In this document: positions 1 through 10,219 of the stretch, one piece after another
Layout: the number at the start of each line of letters is the position of its first letter
Numbering within the stretch: position 1 is the stretch's first letter
Source: Hawksworthiomyces lignivorus
Lineage: Eukaryota; Ascomycota; Sordariomycetes; Ophiostomatales; Ophiostomataceae
Direction: 5' to 3'
NCBI GenBank assembly: GCA_002917075.1
Contig: NTMA01000047.1
Span: forward strand, 1 to 64,000
Length of the DNA: 64,000 bases
Position numbers and translations under genes: made by a program
Notes under the pieces: generated by a model
Told to the model about the DNA's origin: nothing
Seen by the model: the letters and a program-made list of their open reading frames with translations, nothing else
The model's database searches: none

Positions 1-137
1 CTAACCCTAACCCTAACCCTAACCCTAACCCTAACCCTAACCCTAACCCTAACCCTAACCCTAACCCTAACCCTAACCCTAACCTAACCTAACCTAACCT
101 AACCCTAACCCTAACCTAACCCTAACCCTAACCCTAA
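1..137. repeat. Telomere repeat tract (CCCTAA)n
   Basis: The window begins with tandem CCCTAA units read towards the chromosome interior, equivalent to TTAGGG on the other strand, the standard telomere repeat of filamentous fungi. Five units are shortened to CCTAA, four in a row at 83-102 and one at 115-119; the others are six-base units. The last full unit is 132-137, and unique sequence starts at about 138. The terminal position and length fit a real chromosome end, not an interstitial tract. Confidence 0.97.
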
Positions 138-817
138 CTACGATTCTCCCATCGTTCAAGGAGCGACTCTACTGCTTCCCGGACCCCGAAGTATGCCGAC
201 AGGTGAAGCCCCGTCATTTGCTTCGGAACGTCTTGGTTATACTGTTTCTTCCATAATCTTTCTTCCATTTTAACAACCATTATTACTTGGCTCGATGCTT
301 CCACTTTCGGCTCATCCTCTAGAAATTTTATGACGCTAGGACAAGGCGTGGAAGCCTCGCGAGCATGATGGCCCCAGTTATTTGCGGCGTAGTCGTAGAG
401 CTGATTTAACCGTAGCCGCTCCTCGAACTCCTCATCCGTTTGACAGAACCCACTCTCAAACACACTGAATGAAAGGTAAGTAACGCAGACCTTAGTAATG
501 TCAATCTGTGCATTTGGAAACCAATCACCCTGTGTTCGCTCGAAGTACTCTTGAGTGGTGTAGTGGACCAACCGGATAATGCCACTTTCTTCGTCGACCG
601 TGACCAATCCACAGCACACTGAGATCATATCTTCAATCTGTGGGAGGTTCTCTTCGTCCAAGTCAGGCTCGCCGACTTCCACTGCAAGTGCATGCTGAAG
701 TTCCAACGGTGTCATAATTTCTAACCACGGCGGAAGACAGCTGGATGGTGTACCTGTTGTGGTCGACGCCTTGGCCGAATGTGCTCCAGTGGCAAAGGGC
801 CGCATAAAGATAGCCAT
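134..817 (-). pseudogene. NACHT/ankyrin (NLR-type) gene fragment truncated by the telomere
   Basis: The open frame of 227 codons matches the region after the NACHT ATPase in fungal NLR-like proteins. It has the winged-helix-like stretch with [15 protein letters not shown], then [20 protein letters not shown] and [16 protein letters not shown], and finally the start of an ankyrin repeat ([19 protein letters not shown]). The frame then runs into the telomere: its TAG stop (134-136) lies inside the innermost CCCTAA unit. The NACHT domain and upstream exons are missing or degenerate. A short open stretch at 863-1045 on the same strand (ending PYGHLPHEAMART) may be a decayed remnant of the preceding part. 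Proteins of this class act in fungal self/non-self recognition. This copy lacks both the nucleotide-binding core and the repeat array, so it is almost certainly non-functional. Confidence 0.8.
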
Positions 818-1409
818 CCATGGTAGTATTTGCCGTAGAACAGTATATTCAAAGCATTGGTATTAGGTGCGGGCCATTGCTTCGTGGGGAAGATGCCCAT
901 ATGGGGCCTCGCTGTAAGTCTTGTTTAATTTCCATTTTATCTCTTCAGATTTACCTTGAACTTCTTTTCGTATTATTTGACTCATGTATTTGTTTATGAG
1001 AACTTTTCTAACAGTCTTCATAGAGTACGATGGACAGAAAGGCACAGAACTGACTGTCCAGATCTTCGGAGCAGAGCTGCGTACTGCTATGGCCTTAGTA
1101 CGGTGAGTTTGACATGTTTGGCCTCTACTGTGTCTACATCTTTTTTATTTTTTTGGATATCTGGCTCGACTAGACCAACCGTACTAGGGCGTTGAGGCAG
1201 CATATAAGAAAAGTGAACAAAACATTCACGACTATTTGCGCACGATCAATTCTTGCTTGAGGTTATGAAATAAATCTCGATCAACATACATGTTAGCTTT
1301 TCCCTGTGACCAGTGGACAAGCATCACAAGAAGAAGACACTACGGCGACGACACGGAGCCTGAAGATACCTAAGCTTTAATGGTCAAGTATTAATACCAG
1401 TAGAGGATA
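818..1409. other. Spacer with decayed NLR remnant
   Basis: No intact gene is visible. On the minus strand at 863-1045 there is a short open stretch that could be the degraded upstream part of the telomere-truncated NLR gene. The rest shows no recognisable coding signal. Confidence 0.4.
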
Positions 1410-3336
1410 TTAAATCGTGGCCAAATTCTCTTGTTGAAGAGTTTGCACTTCAGTTACGTAGTTTTTCATCCGCCACGCAGACACACCCTTCTCGAACATC
1501 TCGTCTAGTTCAGCAGCATTTCTTTGAGAAGGTTCTGGGACGAAAAAGAAGACTAGAATAGCGACACATACGCCAGTTCCCGAGAATAGCCAGGCCGTTT
1601 TGTACCCCCAGTTTACGCCATTGACATCCACTGAAAGAGAAGTCAGTGTCTCGCAAATGAATTTCGGTGGTCGGAAATGCTCACATATAATTGGAACAGA
1701 TGTATTGAACGTCAGCCCAAATATAACAGAAGCCCCTGCAGCAAGACCTGCTGTTCTGGCACGTAGCTTCTGTGATGCGATTTCTCCAATGAAAGCCCAA
1801 CCAAGGACCCCAAGAGCGTTGTTAAAGACCGACCAGACGCAGGCCAAAAAAATCAGAAACTTCTTCAGCGGGCCAGTTTGAGGTACGCTGCCAAGGATTC
1901 CGATAACGATCATCGTTATCGTGCAGACTATACTGGACACGAGGACAATGAAACGCCGTCCAAACTTGTCTGTAAAAAGCATGAGAAATATTGCCGTTAC
2001 AAGAGCGATGATGGCTGCGGAAATACGTTAACACCTAGTTCCATTTAGCGAAACATGCGCATATGTATTATTGAACTTACTGAGAATTGTTGTGATAAGG
2101 AAAGCATCGTTAAAACCAGACTGCTTGAAGAAGAGACTGGCATAGGTGCTCAGAAAAGACAGCCCGGTAAGCTGCTGAGAGCAGGCAGGCAGTGCAGCTC
2201 CAAGCGTTCGGCGCGCATTCGAGCCCCTGAAACACTCGAGGTAGGATTTTATTAGTTGCTTCCAGCTTAAGCCTGTCTCTCCGAGCTCCCTTGCGACGCG
2301 ACGTTCCTCCAATATAGTGTTCTTGATAATTGAGTATTCGAGCTCTATGTCATAGCCATCGACGTTGCCGTTGACACGGCGTAAAGTTGCCTTAGCCTTG
2401 TCATCCATATCACGTTCAGCGTAGTAGTGTGGAGTCTCGGGAAGCCAGAGGAATATGGGTAACATGATACCCAAAAAGCCCCATTGAGTCCAGATAGGGA
2501 TTCTATACTCAAGGGGATCCGAATCTCCTACGAGCAGGAGAACCAGCGGCGCGAAGAACTTTCCAATAGTATTCCAGACACCATATGTAAGCACCATAGC
2601 GCCTCGTACATTAACAGGAGACCACTCTGTGATGTAGATGGGTAAAGTAGCCTGCAGAGCACCGACTCCTACACCGGCTAATAACTTTGCGCCTGACCAG
2701 TCTCTCCAGTCTCGAACGAGGCTCTCCAGGACGATAGACTACCAAGAAGAAAGATCGACTTAGTTAGGGGGACACTGTTTCCAAAGTTGGTCCGAGACTT
2801 ACACCAGCGAGGATAATCCATAGGGCATACAGTGTCATTTTGCGGCCAATCTTGTCAGAAACAGGGTTGAGCAAGACCATGCCAATAAGCTGCCCCAGAG
2901 ACTGCAAGGCTCCCCAGAGGGCAGTATAATTAGCATGGAGCGTGTAGATCCCCTTATTATTTTTGAAACCAAGGTGGTTGATAAACCCTTGGTTAGCAAT
3001 AACATTTCCTAGAAAATTATAAGCTGGAATCCGTTTTATGAATGTTTTCGGCGGTATGACAACACACCGTTTAGAGTATATTGATAGCCATCAGCGGCTG
3101 CGGCGATAGCAAGAAGGTTGCAGACCAAAATAGCCTTCAAGGACGAATCAGTAATAGCTACACCTCAAGCCGTACACTTGATATTAAAGTGGTACCTTTT
3201 TGAATCTCTTCACTGTAGCCCATAAGCCCAGTTCATCATACCCGGACTTAAGCAAGACTTCATTGCGGTCGAGCTTAGACTCGATATGTTCGCCGTTGCC
3301 GTGGGCAGCTATCTTAGTATCTGTGACTGTGTCCAT
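1410..3336 (-). CDS. MFS sugar transporter (sugar/H+ symporter family)
   Basis: Five exons can be read: 3336-3196, 3134-3068, 3008-2803, 2738-2081 and 2014-1410. All joins are in phase and give 558 residues, the usual size of fungal sugar porters. Family marks include AAAADGYQYTLNGNVIANQG in the first membrane segment, DKIGRKM between segments 2 and 3, LLAGVGVGALQATLPIYITE, WLPETPHYY after segment 6, QQLTGLSFLSTY in segment 7, DKFGRR, and a C-terminal VPEP motif. It would be a 12-segment plasma-membrane transporter. It is divergently transcribed from the alpha-L-rhamnosidase next door with a 537-bp shared promoter, so rhamnose or a rhamnosyl sugar is a reasonable substrate guess (inference). 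The sequence resembles alpha-glucoside/hexose permeases and the substrate cannot be fixed from sequence alone. Confidence 0.88.
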
Positions 3337-3873
3337 TGCTAAGCTTAATAAATCATTTTAAATCCTTACGATACTGCGACTGATCTGGTCCGATCCAGGG
3401 AGCAGGAACAGGATTGAGAACTACATTTAGCAGTCTAAATACATCTAGTTTGATCCCCGCTTTCGGTGTAACAAATGGCGAGGCGGAATGTCGCCTTGGG
3501 GATTGCCCGGGTGGGCGGCTTTGGAGATGGCTAAAATGAACGTTTGACATGGCGTTCGCCTGATGATGACCGAGGAAGATAATGCTAAGCCGCACTAGGA
3601 TTGCAAATGGGAGCGGGGACGGAAATCCCGTACATATTCTATTGTTTTGTTTGCGGGGTAGCGCTATTGGTGGAGTCGCTAGCTGCCCTACGAGTGTGAG
3701 TTATCATGTAGCATGCCTGTTTCTTTCTGTGGTGTATCTGCTTCGTGTGTTTGAAGTGCCGAGCCATCGGTCTTCTTTTTCCCGAGGGCAGGTAGAAAAA
3801 GAGACCCAGGCCACAATTTAACGTTCGGAGAGATCAGCAGCCTGGTTCAAAGCATCTTAACTACATACCAAAA
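3337..3873. promoter_or_regulatory. Shared divergent promoter, transporter / rhamnosidase
   Basis: This 537-bp spacer separates the start codons of the divergently transcribed MFS transporter and GH78 rhamnosidase and must hold both promoters. Small open frames inside it look accidental. I did not identify a specific activator site by eye. Confidence 0.5.
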
Positions 3874-6556
3874 ATGTCTGTTAGTATCGCCCAGGTAACA
3901 GCTGAGCATCATCATGATGGTTTCGGTCTATTCACAGCGAACCCGCGTATATCCTGGCGCTTCAATGGCACTTCTTTGAGAAATTGGCGCCAACAATCAT
4001 ATGATATTAGTATTGTCCGTGGCGGACAAGTCGAGAAGTACCATGTCGATTCTCCCGAGTCATTGCTGGTGCCTTGGCCATCTTCACCCTTGTCATCTAG
4101 GGAGAGAGCAGAAGTTACTGTTTCTGCCGTTGGACATGACGGAACCCGAACAGAATGCGCTAGCTTGAATATCGAAGTCGGGCTGCTAGAGCGGACAGAC
4201 TGGGTTGCTAAGATGATATCGAGTCCAGCCCAAGCAGTTGACCAGCCGAAGAGACCCTTTCGACTTCGAACCCACTTTATTTATACGGGTTCTCAGCCAG
4301 CTAGGCTTTATGCTACAGCACATGGGGTCTATGAGGTTGAGATTAACGGGAAGCGTGTGGGTGATCATGTGCTAGCGCCTGGGTGGCAATCATACAACCA
4401 CCGTTTGTATTATCAAACGTTTGATATCACTACATTATTGCACCAAGGTGAAAACGTCATTGGGGCATATGTTGGCGAAGGATGGTACGCAGGTAGATTG
4501 GGAAGACCGGGATCGTTGAATATATGGGGTGATAGACTTGGGTTCCTTGGTCAAGTCGAGGTAGGAGGGAGTGTAGTCTGCTTCACCGACTCAAATTGGG
4601 AGTGTCTAGACGGGCCGATAATCCTGTCTGAGATCTATAACGGCGAGATATTCGATACAAATCTTGATGAGCCCTTGTGGTCGACAACCTCGAGCGCCGT
4701 TGGTCCAAATATCAAGGCAGAAGAAATCCTCTTCCCAAAGGCCCAGCTGATCTCTCCCGACGTTGCTCCAGTTCGCCGCATCATGGAGGTCAAGCCACAA
4801 GAAATAATTATAACCCCAAGTGGCAAGAAAGTTCTAGATTTTGGCCAGAATATAGTAGGCTGGCTTCGAATTGAGAATGATATCCTTGGAAGTCAGGGTG
4901 AAGAATTGGTTATCAAACACGCCGAGGTTCTAGAGCACAGAGAACTCGGGACGCGACCACTTCGAACTGCCAAAGCCCGCGAAATTGTTAAGCTCGGGGG
5001 ACACACCAAGGGCTACGAGCCAAGGTTCACATTCCATGGATTCAGGTGAGCTCGAAGCAGTATGCAGAAATCTCGAGTTTTTCCTGCCCTAACTCTATGA
5101 CAGGTACGCGGAAATCACGGGCTATGACTCTGTCTCCGTTGACGACTTCACGGCCGTCGTTATCTCCACCGATCTTCGACGCACTGGCACGTTCAATTGC
5201 TCTCACAAGCTTGTTAACCAGCTCCATGAAAACACTGTTCGCTCCCAGAGAGGGAACTTCGTCTCAGTCCCGACCGATTGTCCCCAGCGTGACGAGCGTC
5301 TTGGCTGGACTGGTGACATACAAGTATTTGCGCCAACAGCCAACTACCTTTTCGACACCTCCGCCTTCCTGGGTGGCTGGCTGCGAGATGCAGAGGCAGA
5401 TCAGAGAGATGCCAATGGGGTCGTACCTATCGTCATCCCAAATATTCCCATGCCGCCTCATCATCGCCAGAACCGGCCTATGGCCATCTGGGCTGACTGC
5501 GTCGTCATCACCCCCTGGGACCTATATACGGCGTTTGGCGATCAAAGTTATCTCGAAAAACAATGGGAGAGCATAAAACTTTGGCTGGATCATGGTGTAC
5601 CTCGTGGCAAAGATGGACTTTACTCTACCAAGACCCCTCAGTACGGCGACTGGCTAGATCCCCGATCGCCGCCAGCCTTGCCAGGAAATTGTCCGACTGA
5701 TAACTTTCTGGTTGCTAATGCGTACCTCATCCACACAACTCAACTTGCCTCCACGATTGGAAAGCTTTTAGGCAAAAACGATGAGGCAAAGAAATATTCA
5801 GATGACGCAGCAAGGCTCCTTCAACAGTTCCAGAATGATTACGTCACTCCTGCTGGCCGGCTTGCAAGCGATACTCAGACCGCTTACGCTCTAGGGTTGA
5901 AATTCAATCTATTCAAAGATGGCCAGCTCGCTGGTGCAAAGGGCCGCCTGGACTATCTGACACGTTGGGACACATTTAAAATCACCACAGGCTTCGCTGG
6001 AACACCAATCATCCTTGACGTCCTCGCCGATCACGGAATGCTGAACATTGCGTACCGGATGCTTCAGGAGCGGGACGACCCCAGTTGGCTGTACCCTGTC
6101 CGCATGGGAGCGACCACGATCTGGGAGCGATGGAATTCCATGTTGCCGGATGGGACAATCAATCCTGGCCAGATGACTTCTTTTAACCATTACGCCCTCG
6201 GCTCAGTATGTGCATTCCTCCACCGCGTGGTTGGCGGCTTGTCGCCCACTAGTCCTGGGTGGAAGACTGCTCTAGTCCAGCCTCAACCTGGGGGCACAAT
6301 CCGTCACGCTTCAACGTCATTCGACTCTCCGTATGGCCCCTATGAGGTCAGTTGGAAGTGCGAGGGCTCGAAGATGACGACGTATGTGAAGGTACCGCCA
6401 AACGGGGAAGCAAGAGTGGTGCTTAAGGGAGTAGATGAAACAGTTGGCAGCGGAGAGTATACCTATGAGGTGGATTGGGAAGAAGATTGTAATTGGCCAC
6501 CAAGTAGCATTCAAGGGCCACAGGGACAACCTCAAGAAGATGCTTACGTTCCTTGA
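3874..6556 (+). CDS. Intracellular alpha-L-rhamnosidase, GH78
   Basis: Two exons (3874-5045 and 5104-6556) flank a 58-nt intron with donor GTGAGC, branch CTAAC and acceptor CAG, giving 874 residues, typical for GH78. The join restores FHGFRYAEITGYDSV. The strongest mark is DCPQRDERLGWTGD at about residues 449-462, the GH78 signature of the (alpha/alpha)6-barrel, followed by WADCVVITPWDLYTAFGD. The N-terminal half carries the carbohydrate-binding beta-sandwich domains (for example RLYATAHGVYEVEINGKRVG and LAPGWQSYNHR). It hydrolyses terminal alpha-L-rhamnose from flavonoid or pectin-derived oligosaccharides. The N-terminus has no hydrophobic signal peptide, so cytosolic action on imported rhamnosides is likely. 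This fits the adjacent transporter. Confidence 0.94.
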
Positions 6557-7110
6557 TGTACAAGCATTATATTTACATTTCTTTTTTTGATCTCTTTTTC
6601 CAAATATATTAATACTACCTAGGTAGTTTATTAGGTTTAAGTTTTCGAGGAGAGTGGCTAGATGCTTGTTTAAGGTTTTACAAATAATTCCTTCCAGGCG
6701 AGTAATTTTATAATAATTAATTATTCGAATATATTTGGTGAATAGTTAAATTTTCTTTTAAAAAGTAAGCTACAAAACTTCCGAGAAAGTCCTGCTATGG
6801 GACATCCCACACGGTGTCATACCTTTCACCGTACGGTCTTAGGCGCTCTACGTCGGAACGGCTCGTACAGCCAGAGGCTACCTTACTTCATTAGGCCCAT
6901 ATTTGAGTCAATTACAAGCCTCTGTTATGGATCTAGAAGATTACCGGGCCAATTCAAGAGCTATATGCTACACACTTACTATAGCCAAGGCCCGCCCCTC
7001 TCCTACAGATCACCACATGATATACGACCGTATCCTATGCTCATAGGGCAAAGAATACATCCCAATGGTCTGGCGGAGACTGGCTGGGCACTGATGATAG
7101 TCTGCAACAT
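6557..7110. other. AT-rich spacer, no gene seen
   Basis: The stretch just after the rhamnosidase (6557-6790) is very AT-rich, with runs such as TAATAATTAATTATT. An open frame at 6797-7114 has no recognisable motif and probably belongs to the decayed retroelement that follows. Confidence 0.4.
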
Positions 7111-7238
7111 CTAGCTTGCCCGAAGACGCGGCAGAAAATCAAAGAAAAAGCGAAGTCCTATCGGCACCTCACCAAAGCCAAAAGCGGCCTCCTTATACAA
7201 ACACGTACAGGACACATAAGCCTCACAGTCCACTTGTA
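7111..7238 (+). pseudogene. LINE (Tad1-like) ORF2 C-terminal remnant
   Basis: In one frame the sequence reads YRHLTKAKSGLLIQTRTGHI. This resembles the stretch after the RNase H domain of fungal Tad1-type LINE reverse transcriptases, where 'L(R/T)TGHIGLN' is typical. A stop follows after 42 codons, and the downstream frames (to about 7420) contain several more stops. No reverse-transcriptase core is present. This is a short, dead fragment, and identification rests on one motif. Confidence 0.45.
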
Positions 7239-7642
7239 ACACATACTCTTCTTCTGTCGTAGGAGCTCCGACAACCCACTAATCTGATCCCGACCACCGG
7301 CAACCTCTCCCGCTAGTTGTACACCAAGGGAGAGAACGCTAGACCTTTACCTCCATGACTAATAGCGGTGGACGCATATTAGAATGAAGCCCGGCCTCTA
7401 GACTCAAAGAGGATTAAAACGAAGAAGAGAAGACTTAGAAGAGATCACCACACACCTATTCGCTATCAACGTCACATTGTTCACTACTATTTGCTATAAT
7501 GCGTTACAGTTCTGCATCAATATCACCTATAGCTGGATTGCAGAACGGTTTCTGCCCTACGCTGTTCTGTTTAATATAGACTCACATAGCCGGGATTGGC
7601 TAATAAATATGATTAAACCAAGATATACTACAGGGGTTATAT

Positions 7643-9279
7643 TTATCTTCTCCATTTGTACTTTGAGCCGGGGTGGTCGGATCGTAACCTAGGCCCAAGA
7701 CCATCTTGAAAATAATTCTCTCGTGTAGTTGAAGCCGCATAGTCAGCCCAAAATACACCTCGTTCTCTGAGCTCGGGGAGAAGCCATTTGTTAATATCTT
7801 CAAAATCTCCTGGACTAACTGCGTAGGATATGTTAAAGCCATCAGTGTCTGTCTCATTAATCCACTTTTGAAGGAAGTCGGCGACTGTTTTCGCCGATCC
7901 AATTACCCGTGGATGAGCACCACCTAGCGCAAGCTCCTCAGCTATACGTCTTTTCGTCCACTTGACACCCTTTGTACCGGGAACGGTGGCTGTCCAAGAA
8001 GAAACTAAGCTTTGAATTGCGCCAGGTCCGGTAAACTTGAAATCTTCATCGTCTCCCCACTGGTCAAGGTCAACACCCGTCCAGCCACCGAAGAGAGTTA
8101 AAGTTCCTTCGACGTCCACATACGACACATAATCATTATACTTTGCTTGTGCTTTTTCGTCGGTCTCGTCGACAATAATCGAAACGCCCGTGATTAGCTT
8201 GAGTGTGGAAGGGTCCCGGCCATTTGCGATAGCTCGCTCACGTATGTCTTGTACAATCTTTCTAGTCCCTTCAATGCTCATCCCAGGAATGAACATGCAT
8301 TCAGCGTGCTTTGTGGCGAAATCTTTACCAGCATTGCTTGAACCTGCCTGAAATATGAATGGTGTCCTCTGGATGGAGGGCTCTACAGTGAATGGACCCG
8401 CCGACTTGAAGTATTTTCTGTTACTGCTGTCAGAATAGAAAGGAGAGAAGAAAAATAAATAGTACATGCCGAAGCAGACCTGGTACCAAGGCAATTTACC
8501 TACCCTTCATGGTTAATGTGACGAACACCATCGGCTTCAGTATATCGTTTTGCTTCTGCGTCTTTGATAGCGGCGCCGTCTCTCCAAGAGCTTTCCCAGA
8601 GCTTGTAGGTTACATTCAAAAACTCATCAGCTATTCGATAACGCTCATCGTGTTCAATCTCTGCACTAAGCCCTAGATTTTTGGCGGCCGCCTCTAGATG
8701 GCTAGTCACTGCATTCCAGGCGATACGACCCTTCGTGAGATGATCTAGGGTCGAGAGCCTTCTCGCCAGTAGAAAAGGGTTCTCATACGTAGTTGACGCG
8801 GTAACCCCAAATGATAGGTGCTTGGTAACAGCAGCCATAGCCGATACAGGTAAACTAATAATGATGGGTAAGTATTTATTGACAACGATTGCCTTCGGCC
8901 ACTGTTTCTCAGTAGACTCTTACAGTGGGTCAGTGATGGGAAATTGAGCCGCTCCTGCTAGTCCGGGTTCAATGTTGCCCTTTCCTTTGTAGACGCCATA
9001 GTGACTCAAGACATCTGCAATGAACAGGCCGTGGAACTTGCCCTGTTCGAGTGTCTTGGCCAGGTCAACCCAGTAGTCGATATCGACATATTGAGCACAG
9101 CGATTTCTTGGGTGCCTCCAAAGCCCTGGAGCTATTAGCTGAGATAGTGGTTAAAGAGTTGGGAAAGTTTGACACATTGGAAACTAACCTGGCGTCAAGT
9201 GCCCAGGGGTGGACATTGCAAAGGCATTCAAGATCCATTGCTTTGGAGCGCTTTCCTTCTTTTCACTAACGTCACTCAT
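7643..9279 (-). CDS. NtaA/SnaA/SoxA-type FMN-dependent monooxygenase
   Basis: Four exons join in phase: 9279-9189, 9131-8924, 8854-8504 and 8417-7643, giving 474 residues, the usual size. Conserved blocks include LWRHPRNRCAQYVDIDYW, FHGLFIADVLSHYGVYKG, LSFGVTASTTYENPFLLARR, GRIAWNAVTSHLEAAAKNLG, HEGKYFKSAGPF (spanning the third intron), and FIFQAGSSNAGKDFATKHAE. The family is bacterial-luciferase-like: FMNH2-dependent monooxygenases that act on nitrilotriacetate, alkanesulfonates, dibenzothiophene and similar compounds with a separate flavin reductase. The exact substrate is unknown. It lies downstream of, and on the same strand as, a urea-permease gene, suggesting use in nitrogen (or sulfur) scavenging (inference). 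Confidence 0.9.
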
Positions 9280-10219
9280 TTTTCTCTTACTCGACGGTTG
9301 GTAGCTCAGAGAAGTTAGGTACAATGCATTGGTCGTATATTAACTCCCAAAACTGAGGCTCTTGAAATATTTACGAAACAGATCCTCCATATGGCGTGCT
9401 CCGGCATTCGGCATGACAGCGAACCAACAATTTCCAAAAATTTACCATCAGTGTTTGCGTGATACAGTGGGTATCTAACGAGTGATGGATCGGCAATGGG
9501 AATTAACATCGTACGTATTATTGTTCAGGCAACAAAACGGATTTAAAACTCCTGAAACCGTTAATAACCAGCAGAAAGACCGTGCTCTGTTAAGTTGCCC
9601 CACAGTTTTCTGTAGGGGCTACATTACGATATCCTCAAACTTTAGCTCTAGATTAGCTAGTCTTCTAATGGCAATGAAGCAGGGTAGAAGTCACCCACTC
9701 TTGCTGCTACTATCAATACAGTCACAGCAATGGATGGCTTTTGGCCCAGGAATATTGCTTTCACAAGTTGCAATGCTCAAGTTCATTATCTTTAGAAACT
9801 CGCGTGCGGTATCAATGAGCTATAAGAGGTGTATTAGGATTAGAGTGTAACAGATAAAATGCATGACGTTGTTTAACATAGTCGGAGGGCGGCTTTTATA
9901 ATAGTTAAATTATGAGATAACTATGTCTTGACTCACTGCAGTGGAACCTCTCGGAAGAAATCAGAAACTCCGAGCATGATATTATATTTGTATTTACCAT
10001 GTAGACACTCTTCCCAGAGTAGCCGCTTTTACAAAACATGTGGTCGAATTTAACTATCCAGCATAATATGACCAAAGCAGCAGTCGACCACGCCTGGAGT
10101 GTACTCTATATCTCCAGACATTGATATATCAAGTAACCTATATGATAGTCTATGTATTGGCTTTTGCTTATTTTGGGATCCTTTTATATAGCAATTAGAG
10201 GAGGAAAAGAATCTATCAT
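9280..10219. other. Intergenic, no gene seen
   Basis: This 940-bp AT-rich spacer lies between the monooxygenase start and the urea-permease stop. Open frames at 9482-9850 (plus) and 9315-9509 (minus) have no family resemblance. The monooxygenase promoter must lie at its left end. Confidence 0.4.

Noticed and set aside
6797..7114. 105-codon open frame after the rhamnosidase
   Set aside because: No conserved motif; adjoins a LINE remnant and is probably part of its decayed body.
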